Source: Pseudoduganella violaceinigra DSM 15887 (GTDB lineage: Bacteria > Pseudomonadota > Gammaproteobacteria > Burkholderiales > Burkholderiaceae_D). From it: a DNA stretch of 64,000 nucleotides. The position numbers were made by a program, and so were the translations under genes. The stretch covers positions 192,196-256,195 of the forward strand of contig NZ_KE384360.1 in assembly GCF_000425385.1 (NCBI RefSeq), read 5' to 3'. The notes beneath the pieces are model-generated. The model saw only the letters and a program-made list of their open reading frames with translations, ran no database searches and had not been told where the DNA came from. Positions 7,568 through 14,984 of the stretch are shown one piece after another; position 1 is the stretch's first letter, and the number at the start of each line of letters is the position of its first letter.

Positions 7568-8959
7568 ATGAACGCCGCCCCGCAGTCCGACCCACAAGTC
7601 GATTCCCTCCGCATTCCGCCGCACTCGATCGAGGCAGAGCAATCTGTCATCGGTGGCTTGTTGCGCGATAACGCGGCATGGGACCGGATTGCGGACTTCA
7701 TGAACGCGGAAGACTTCTACCGCTACGACCACCGCATCATTTTCGAGCAAATGGTACGCCTGATTAACTCGGGCAAGCCGGCCGACGTGGTGACCGTGTT
7801 CGAAGCGCTCAGCATGCTGGGCAAGGCGGAGGAAGTGGGCGGCATGGCTTACTTGAACGCCATGGCGCAGAACACGCCGTCGGCGGCGAATATCCGCCGT
7901 TATGCCGAAATCGTGCGCGACCGCGGCGTGCTGCGCAAGCTGATCACGGTGGCCGACGAAGTGTCGGGCAATGCCTTCAGCCCGCAGGGCAAGGAGGTCA
8001 AGCAGATCCTGGACGAGGCGGAATCGAAGATCTTCGCCATCGCCGAAGCCGGCTCGCGCGGCGCCGCCGGCTGGCTGCCGGTGCAGCCGCTCCTGACCCA
8101 GGTGGTCGAGCGTATCGACGAACTGTATTCGCGCGACTCCGGCTCTGAAATCACCGGTGTGCCGACCGGCTGGACCGACCTCGATAAAATGACGTCCGGC
8201 TTGCAGCCCGGCGACATGGTCGTGGTGGCGGGCCGCCCATCCATGGGCAAGACCGCGTTCTCGATGAATATCGCCGAAAACGTGGCGGTCGAAGCCGGCC
8301 TGCCGGTGGCCGTGTTCTCGATGGAGATGGGCGGCGTACAGCTGGCCATGCGTATGCTCGGCTCGGTCGGCCTGCTGGACCAGCACCGCCTGCGTACCGG
8401 CAAGCTGATCGACGAGGATTGGCCGCGCCTGACGCACGCCATCCAGAAAATGAACGACGCCCAGGTCTATATCGACGAGACCCCGGCCCTGAACCCGATC
8501 GAGATGCGCGCCCGCGCACGCCGCCTGGCACGCCAGTGCGGCAAGCTGGGCCTGATCGTGGTCGACTACCTGCAGCTGATGCAGGGCAGCCAGCCGGGCG
8601 ATAACCGCGCGGCCGAGATCTCCGAGATCTCGCGTTCCCTGAAGGGGCTGGCCAAAGAGCTGCATTGCCCCGTCATTGCACTGTCCCAGCTGAACCGCTC
8701 GCTGGAACAACGTCCCAATAAACGGCCCGTCATGTCCGACCTGCGCGAATCCGGCGCTATCGAGCAGGACGCGGACGTGATCATTTTCCTGTATCGCGAC
8801 GAAGTCTATAACCCGGACTCGCCCGATAAAGGCACCGCCGAGATCATTATCGGCAAGCAGCGTAACGGTCCAATCGGGGCGATCCGCCTGACCTGGATCG
8901 GTGCTTACACCAAGTTTGGCAATTACACCGGTAACCTGTCGATCTACCAAGGCGACTGA
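7568..8959 (+). CDS. dnaB: replicative DNA helicase DnaB
   Basis: Hexameric fork helicase that unwinds DNA 5' to 3' and binds primase. The N-terminal domain (PPHSIEAEQSVIGGLL) is followed by a RecA-like domain with Walker A GRPSMGKTAFSMNIAE near residue 220, the DnaB-specific VVDYLQLM, and SQLNRSLEQRPNKRP further on. The length (about 463) is normal. There are two close ATGs. The one at 7559 lies inside the TATAAT box, so it would rarely be transcribed; the ATG at 7568 is preferred. No Shine-Dalgarno precedes either. Confidence 0.96.
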   Translation: MNAAPQSDPQVDSLRIPPHSIEAEQSVIGGLLRDNAAWDRIADFMNAEDFYRYDHRIIFEQMVRLINSGKPADVVTVFEALSMLGKAEEVGGMAYLNAMAQNTPSAANIRRYAEIVRDRGVLRKLITVADEVSGNAFSPQGKEVKQILDEAESKIFAIAEAGSRGAAGWLPVQPLLTQVVERIDELYSRDSGSEITGVPTGWTDLDKMTSGLQPGDMVVVAGRPSMGKTAFSMNIAENVAVEAGLPVAVFSMEMGGVQLAMRMLGSVGLLDQHRLRTGKLIDEDWPRLTHAIQKMNDAQVYIDETPALNPIEMRARARRLARQCGKLGLIVVDYLQLMQGSQPGDNRAAEISEISRSLKGLAKELHCPVIALSQLNRSLEQRPNKRPVMSDLRESGAIEQDADVIIFLYRDEVYNPDSPDKGTAEIIIGKQRNGPIGAIRLTWIGAYTKFGNYTGNLSIYQGD

Positions 8960-9025
8960 TTACCAGGCTGGCCACGCTGGGTGGCTATGCTGCAGTATCT
9001 ACGAATCAACCAACGGAGAACAAAA

Positions 9026-9652
9026 ATGTTTGGACGCTTGATGCCCTCTGAGGGCAAATTCTTTGACATGTTTAACCAGCATGCCGAACTTTGCGTGAAG
9101 GGCGCCAAAGAGATGCTGGGCCTGATGGCCAATTTCGACGACCTGGAAAACCGTGTCCACGCCATCGAAAGCATCGAAAAACAGGCCGACAAGATCACTT
9201 ACGCCGCTGTCGACCTGCTGCATAAGACCTTTATCACCCCGCTGGACCGCGATGACATCCACAAGCTGATCACCCGCATGGACGACATCCTGGACCTGAT
9301 GGAAGACGCCGCCCAGACCGTGTCGCTGTACGACCTGCATTCGGTGACGCCAGAAGCCAAGCGCCTGGCCGAGCTGGTGCTGGCCTGCTGCGAAAAGGTG
9401 AAGGATGCCGTGGCCCTGCTGTCGAACATGGACAACGCTTCCAAGATCGTCAGCATCTGCGAAGAGATCGACCGCCTGGAATCGGACGCCGACCACGTGA
9501 TGCGCGCCGCCATGTCCAAGCTGTTCCGCGACGAACCGGACGTGCGCAACCTGATCAAGATGAAGGCCATCTACGAGATCCTGGAAACCGTCACCGACCG
9601 CTGCGAAGATGTTGCCAACATCATCGAAGGCATCATCGTCGAAAACGCATAA
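9026..9652 (+). CDS. PhoU-like DUF47 family protein
   Basis: A 208-residue all-helical protein of the DUF47/TIGR00153 family (PhoU-domain relatives), starting MFGRLMPSEGKFFDMFNQHA with repeated helical segments such as IESIEKQADKITYAAVDLL and CEEIDRLESDADHVM. Such proteins accompany PiT phosphate transporters and are thought to modulate them. The ATG at 9026 has GGAGA 7 nt upstream; an in-frame ATG at 8981 lacks one. The PiT gene follows after 16 bp, so the two form an operon. Confidence 0.88.
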   Translation: MFGRLMPSEGKFFDMFNQHAELCVKGAKEMLGLMANFDDLENRVHAIESIEKQADKITYAAVDLLHKTFITPLDRDDIHKLITRMDDILDLMEDAAQTVSLYDLHSVTPEAKRLAELVLACCEKVKDAVALLSNMDNASKIVSICEEIDRLESDADHVMRAAMSKLFRDEPDVRNLIKMKAIYEILETVTDRCEDVANIIEGIIVENA

Positions 9653-9668
9653 TTACAAAGATCATTTC

Positions 9669-10679
<1,011 letters not shown>

Positions 10680-10692
10680 TGGTTTGAAATCG

Positions 10693-10719
10693 AAGGGGCG
10701 CCGCGGCGCCCCTTTATTT
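10693..10719 (+). terminator. terminator after the PiT gene
   Basis: A GC-rich stem AAGGGGCGCC / GGCGCCCCTT with a very short loop, followed by TTTATTTT. It lies 14 bp after the stop. Confidence 0.8.
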
Positions 10720-10739
10720 TGCCCATGGTGTCTCAAAAA

Positions 10740-10764
10740 TGGGATATATTCCCAATTATGGGAA
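10740..10764 (+). promoter_or_regulatory. overlapping dyads at the XRE-cupin start
   Basis: TGGGATATATTCCCA (10740-10754) and TTCCCAATTATGGGAA (10749-10764) are two perfect palindromes sharing a central TTCCCA, giving three alternating TGGGA/TCCCA half-sites. The second covers the start codon at 10758. A TATATT at 10745-10750 could be the -10. Most simply, this is an autoregulatory operator. Confidence 0.6.
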
Positions 10765-11318
10765 ATTCATTCGAGGACCGCTTGCTGCGGCGCCTGGCCG
10801 ACCTGCGAGAAATGCGCGCGCTGTCGCTGGAAGAACTGGCCGCGCAGAGCGGCATTAGCCGGGCCACCTTGTCGCGCCTGGAGCGCGGCGAAACCAGCCC
10901 GACGGCGGAAATGCTGGGCAAGTTGTGCGCCGTGTACGGCTTGCCGATGTCGCGCCTGATCGCGGAGGTGGAGCAGGCGCCGGTGCAACTGATCCGCCGC
11001 GCCGAACAGGCCGAGTGGCACGACGCGTCGACGGGCTTCGTGCGGCGCATGGTGTCGCCGCCGGCGCGCGGCTTCGGGGCGGAGCTGATCGAGGGCAGGC
11101 TGCCGGCCGGCGCCGCCATCGATTACGCCCAGCCGCCGGTGCGCGGCCTGGAGCAGCATATGTGGATGCTGTCCGGCGTGCTCGATTACACCATCGACGG
11201 CGCTACCCACCGGCTGCAGGCGGGCGATTGCCTGCGCTTCCACCTGTACGGCGCGACGCATTTTTCCTGTCCCGGGCCGGAACCGGCCCATTACCTGATT
11301 GCGATATGCGAACCATAG
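10758..11318 (+). CDS. XRE-family regulator with C-terminal cupin domain
   Basis: A 186-residue protein with an N-terminal Cro/CI-type HTH (LRRLADLREMRALSLEELAA followed by QSGISRATLSRLERGETSP) and a C-terminal double-stranded beta-helix cupin (GLEQHMWMLSGVLDYTIDG, then LQAGDCLRFHLYGATHF) that could sense a small ligand. I chose the ATG at 10758, in front of the HTH; in-frame ATGs at 10719 and 10725 would extend it upstream of the operator. It overlaps the GNAT gene by 13 bp and probably regulates it and itself through the dyads at 10740-10764. Confidence 0.8.
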   Translation: MGNSFEDRLLRRLADLREMRALSLEELAAQSGISRATLSRLERGETSPTAEMLGKLCAVYGLPMSRLIAEVEQAPVQLIRRAEQAEWHDASTGFVRRMVSPPARGFGAELIEGRLPAGAAIDYAQPPVRGLEQHMWMLSGVLDYTIDGATHRLQAGDCLRFHLYGATHFSCPGPEPAHYLIAICEP

Positions 11319-12268
11319 AAGAACTGGACGCCGCCGGCCTGCTGGCAGATGCCGATGACCTGGCTGAAGTGCTGCGCGCCTGTGTCCAGGGCGGCGCAAG
11401 CGTCGGTTTCGAACTGCCGTTCCCGCATGAAGAGGCGCGGGCCTTCTGGCTTGGCCTGCATGGCGCCGTGCAGCGCGGCGAGCGCCGCCTGTTTGCGCTG
11501 CGCGGCGGCGACGGCCGCATCGACGGCACGCTGCAACTGGTCCTGGCGGGCATGCCGAACAGCCGCCACCGCGCCGAGCTGTCGAAGATGCTGGTGCATC
11601 CGCGGGCGCTGCGCCAAGGCCTGGCGCAGGCCTTGATATGGCATGCCGAGGCGGCGGCGCGCTCGCTGGGCCGCACGCTGCTGGTGCTCGACACCTGCAG
11701 CGGCGAACCGGCCGAGGGCATGTACCGCAAGCTGGGCTATGAGCGCTGCTGCGAAATCCCGCAATTCGCCACCATGCCCGACGGGCGGCTGGGCGCGACC
11801 ACCTTGATGTACAAGCTGCTGCCGCTGGTCGCTGCGGCCGACCCGGGTGCGTCGGACGCGCAGGCGCTGATGGCGGAACTGGACGCCATTCTGATGACGA
11901 TCACAGGCGACAGCGGCCGCGCCGGATTCGATGCCGGCGATGTGCGCGGCGAAGCGGCCCGCTTCGCGGTGGCGCGCGATGCGCTGGGGCGGGCGCTGGG
12001 CTGCGGCGCCTTGCGGCCAATGGGTAAGCAGGTGGCGGAGATCAAGCGCATGTATGCGCGGCCGGGCAGCAAGGGCATCGGCAGCGCCGTGCTGGCATGG
12101 CTGGAGGCGGAGGCGCGCCTGATCGGTTACTGCGCGCTGCGGCTGGAAACGCGACTGGTCAATCACCGCGCCGTGCAGTTCTACCTGGCGCACGGCTACC
12201 GGCGCATCGAGAATTTCGGCCGCTATGCCGGCAACCAGGCCGCAGCCTGTTTCGAGAAGACGCTTTAA
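11306..12268 (+). CDS. tandem GNAT-fold N-acetyltransferase
   Basis: A 320-residue protein with two acetyltransferase-like modules. Module 1 (about residues 1-175) has LVHPRALRQGLAQALI as the acetyl-CoA loop and LVLDTCSGEPAEGMYRKLGY. Module 2 (about 185-320) has MYARPGSKGIGSAVLAWLE as the loop, then LRLETRLVNHRAVQFYLAHG. Each module keeps the GNAT beta4-alpha3 pattern (R/Q-x-x-G-x-G/A). Substrates are unknown; small amines, amino acids or an antibiotic are possible. Its start lies inside the end of the XRE-cupin gene, so it is translated from the same message. Confidence 0.8.
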   Translation: MRTIEELDAAGLLADADDLAEVLRACVQGGASVGFELPFPHEEARAFWLGLHGAVQRGERRLFALRGGDGRIDGTLQLVLAGMPNSRHRAELSKMLVHPRALRQGLAQALIWHAEAAARSLGRTLLVLDTCSGEPAEGMYRKLGYERCCEIPQFATMPDGRLGATTLMYKLLPLVAAADPGASDAQALMAELDAILMTITGDSGRAGFDAGDVRGEAARFAVARDALGRALGCGALRPMGKQVAEIKRMYARPGSKGIGSAVLAWLEAEARLIGYCALRLETRLVNHRAVQFYLAHGYRRIENFGRYAGNQAAACFEKTL

Positions 12269-12284
12269 GCCGGCTTGCGCCGGC
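12269..12284. terminator. hairpin between convergent genes
   Basis: GCCGGC-TTGC-GCCGGC, in the 23-bp gap between the GNAT gene and the GspE-like gene. There is no T-run; a possible bidirectional terminator. Confidence 0.4.
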
Positions 12285-12291
12285 CCTGGCT

Positions 12292-14097
12292 TCAAAGCGC
12301 GGCCCGGATCGCTTTGACGTCGCTCAGTCCGGCCAGGATCTTTTCGATGCCGTCCATGCGCAAGGTCCGCATGCCCTCGGCCAGCGCCGCGTTGCGCAGC
12401 TGCGGCGCGCTGGCGCGTTCGCGCACCAGTTGGCGCGTAAGTTCGCCTGGCACCAGCAGCTCGTGCAGGCCGATGCGGCCTTTGTAGCCATGGCTGCACT
12501 CCTTGCACCCGACCGGCAGATATAGCCTGAGACTGCGGCCCGCGCCGTAACGTTCGCGCCAGCCGTTGACGATGCGCTGCCGGGCGGTGCGCGGGTCGGC
12601 GCGCCAGGATTCGGACTTTTGCAATTCCTCGCTGTACTCGGCCAGCAGCAGATCCATTTCCGCCTCGCCGGGCTGGTAAGCTTGCTTGCAATGCTCGCAC
12701 AGGCGCTTGGCCAGGCGTAGGGCCAGCACGCCCAGCAGGGTGTCGGCCATGGCAAAGCGGTCGTTGCCCATTTCGTGCAGGCGGGCGATGGCGTCGGTGG
12801 TGCTGGCAGTCGGCAGCGCTCCCAGCACCATGCGGCCGGCTGTCGCCGCCGCGATGGCGAGGGCCGCGGTCTCGCCGTCGCGCATATCGCCGATCGCCAC
12901 TTGGTCGGGGTCGGCATGCAGTACGGCGCGCAGCGCGGCGGGGAAATCGGTGCCGGCGTCGCGCCGCACCGGGATTTGGCGCGCGCCGGGCTGCACGATT
13001 TCCAGCGGTTCTTCGATGGTCCAGACCTTGGCGTCAGGGCGTTCCAGCTGCAGCAGCAGGGCATGTAGGGCGGCTGTGCGTCCCGAACCGGCGGGGCCGC
13101 ACAGCAGGAACAGGCCGTGCGTGGTGTCGATGGCGGCGCGCAGCCGGTCCTGCGTGGCGGCCTGCATGCCCAGGCGCTCAAGCGGCATCGGGGCGCCGCT
13201 GCTGAACAAGTGCAGGACGACATCTTCCATGCCGCCGGCAGAGGGAATGAAGGTGGCCCGCAGTTCCACATCGAGCTGGCTGAATTCGCGGAACAGCAGC
13301 TTGCCTTCGATCGGATGGCCGGCGGGGGAAGCAGGCAGGCCGCACATGGTCTTCAGGCGCGCAACCAATGTCGCATGCAGTTCCAGCGCGGCTTCCGCAT
13401 AGGGCAGCAGGGCGCCGTCGCGGCGCAGGCGCAGCACGATGACGCCGCGCGCTGCCTGGGGTTCGATATGGATGTCCGAGGCATCGAGCCGGCAGGCGTC
13501 CTCGATGATTTTCTCGGCCAGCGCGGCGGCCTCGATTTCCGCCGCGCTGGCCGGCCTGGTGCTGCCGGCTGCCGCGGCAAAGCGCGTTGACTGGCGGGCG
13601 GCCAGGGCGACCGCCAGCGTCTCGCACAAGTCGCGCAGGCATTCGACCTGGTTGGCGCTGAATGGCTCGCCGCTGCGTGAATTAAGCAACTGGACTACGC
13701 CGAGCAGCTCCTTGCCCTGGGCGTCGGCAATGGGGGCGGCCAGCACCTGGCGGGTGCGGTAGCCGGTGCGCTGGTCGGCACCCTGCTGGAATTGCAGGTC
13801 CGGCGCGATGTCGCGCAGCTGGGACGCATCGTACACGTCGGCGATGTTGAGCACTTGCTGGGTCAGTGCCACGTGGCCGGCGATGCTGCCCGGCGTGACG
13901 GCCACCCGCGCCTCGCGCGCGACCAGGTAGTCCTGTTCCTGGTCCATCACGAATAGCAGGCAGCGGTCGCAATCGAACAGGTGGCACAGGTCTGCCGGGA
14001 CGCTGGACATCAGGGCGTCGAGGCTGCGCGCCGAGTGCAAGCGCGTGCTCACAGCGTGCAGCTTGCGGTACAGCTGTAATGGTTCCGAATCGCTCAC
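12292..14097 (-). CDS. GAF domain plus GspE/PilB-like ATPase with degenerate motifs
   Basis: A 601-residue protein. A GAF sensor domain (about residues 15-170; VPADLCHLFDCDRCLLFVMD, later LAAPIADAQGKELLGVVQLL) precedes a type II secretion/type IV pilus ATPase module (about 190-600; EKIIEDACRLDASDIHIEPQ is the family N-domain). Walker A is GPAGSGRT at 334-341, with Arg340 where Lys is expected. The Asp/Glu box reads GDMRDGETA instead of GEIRD, and the His box (usually LHTND) reads LPTAS. The C-terminal zinc motif CEHC...CKEC is kept. No secretion or pilus genes are nearby. It may bind nucleotide poorly and act as a regulator rather than a motor. Confidence 0.75.
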   Translation of the reverse strand: MSDSEPLQLYRKLHAVSTRLHSARSLDALMSSVPADLCHLFDCDRCLLFVMDQEQDYLVAREARVAVTPGSIAGHVALTQQVLNIADVYDASQLRDIAPDLQFQQGADQRTGYRTRQVLAAPIADAQGKELLGVVQLLNSRSGEPFSANQVECLRDLCETLAVALAARQSTRFAAAAGSTRPASAAEIEAAALAEKIIEDACRLDASDIHIEPQAARGVIVLRLRRDGALLPYAEAALELHATLVARLKTMCGLPASPAGHPIEGKLLFREFSQLDVELRATFIPSAGGMEDVVLHLFSSGAPMPLERLGMQAATQDRLRAAIDTTHGLFLLCGPAGSGRTAALHALLLQLERPDAKVWTIEEPLEIVQPGARQIPVRRDAGTDFPAALRAVLHADPDQVAIGDMRDGETAALAIAAATAGRMVLGALPTASTTDAIARLHEMGNDRFAMADTLLGVLALRLAKRLCEHCKQAYQPGEAEMDLLLAEYSEELQKSESWRADPRTARQRIVNGWRERYGAGRSLRLYLPVGCKECSHGYKGRIGLHELLVPGELTRQLVRERASAPQLRNAALAEGMRTLRMDGIEKILAGLSDVKAIRAAL

Positions 14098-14206
14098 GGC
14101 GCCCCTTTTGTTATCTATTTTTTAAGTGTGTCAATCATAGCGCCAAATTCGCAACACTCAACTATGCGCCCGCGCGCGGGAGTAAAATAAAGCTGTCGAA
14201 TTGGCC

Positions 14207-14263
14207 GTCTTGCCCTAATCCAAGGGTAAAACCGTTGCTCTTTAGCTAGGCAAGACGCTTGCC
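14207..14263 (+). other. leader with two mutually exclusive hairpins
   Basis: GTCTTGCC (14207-14214) can pair with GGCAAGAC (14249-14256). The same GGCAAG (14249-14254) can instead pair with CTTGCC (14258-14263), the latter directly next to the GGGAG ribosome site of the gene at 14276. The layout fits a switchable leader; no known riboswitch family was matched. Confidence 0.4.
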
Positions 14264-14275
14264 GGGAGAACGAAA

Positions 14276-14905
14276 ATGAATAGCCGCGCGCCTCGTTTAG
14301 CGGGCTTGGCTGCCTTGGCCATGGCCTGTGGAACCCTTGCAGCCGAACCGCTGCGAGCTGAGCGAGAGCGAGCGCCCGCGACCATCTTCGACCTCAGCGC
14401 GAGCCAGTCCAAATTGTCCGACTGGCCCGGCACTCCCACCAGTAATAACGTCACCGTGCGCCTGGCGGCAACGCTGACACATTCCTTGCCGCGCGACTGG
14501 CTGGTGCGCGCCAGCGTGAATACCCAGTACAACTCCGGCGACCTGACCTTGCAGGACGCCCTGGCGCCCCCCGTGTTTACTGCGCTGAACATGATGCGCG
14601 ACCGCGATGTGCTGCGCGACGGCGGCATTGGCAGCAATGTTGAGCTGTATTCGCCGAATATGTGCGCAGCATGGTTGCGCAGGTGCCGCGCCTTGCTGTT
14701 CTACGACCGCAACTACATCCGCTACAACCGCAATTACGCCGGCCAGCTGCGCAGCGGCAGGATCGGCAGCATTGGCGTCGGCGTGCGCTTGCCGCTCGAC
14801 AGGCGCTCCAGCCTGCAGCTCGATTATGGCCGGGTGATCCGCTCCGATCTGTTGCCGGACGACGCCCGCAACCGCATCACGCTGCGCATGGGGCGTACCT
14901 GGTAA
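14276..14905 (+). CDS. exported protein with outer-membrane beta-barrel-like C-terminus
   Basis: A 209-residue protein with a signal peptide (LAGLAALAMACGTLAAEPL). The second half shows alternating polar/hydrophobic strands (RIGSIGVGVRLPLDRRSSLQ, then ITLRMGRTW) ending in an aromatic residue, as in outer-membrane barrels such as the last strands of TpsB-type transporters. It is too short to be a full TpsB protein, so it is either a small barrel or a remnant. GGGAG precedes the ATG. It lies directly upstream of the copA promoter; a link to copper is not shown. I do not recognise the family. Confidence 0.5.
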   Translation: MNSRAPRLAGLAALAMACGTLAAEPLRAERERAPATIFDLSASQSKLSDWPGTPTSNNVTVRLAATLTHSLPRDWLVRASVNTQYNSGDLTLQDALAPPVFTALNMMRDRDVLRDGGIGSNVELYSPNMCAAWLRRCRALLFYDRNYIRYNRNYAGQLRSGRIGSIGVGVRLPLDRRSSLQLDYGRVIRSDLLPDDARNRITLRMGRTW

Positions 14906-14923
14906 AAGAAGGTCAAAAAGTCC

Positions 14924-14954
14924 TTGACCTTCCCATCATGGGATACTTGATACT
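14924..14954 (+). promoter_or_regulatory. CueR-type promoter/operator of copA
   Basis: TTGACC (14924-14929), a 19-bp spacer and GATACT (14949-14954). The spacer contains the dyad TCCCATCATGGGA (14931-14943). The over-long spacer with a central dyad is the hallmark of MerR-family activated promoters. It lies 30 bp upstream of copA, whose operon ends with the MerR gene. Confidence 0.8.
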
Positions 14955-14984
14955 GGTCGCCAGAGCATAGGCGAGGAGTATCCC

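Noticed and set aside
14207..14263. Cyclic di-GMP (GEMM) riboswitch before the exported protein
   Set aside because: AAGGGTAAAACC recalls part of GEMM, but the ACGCAAAGCC core and receptor are missing; only competing hairpins can be supported.
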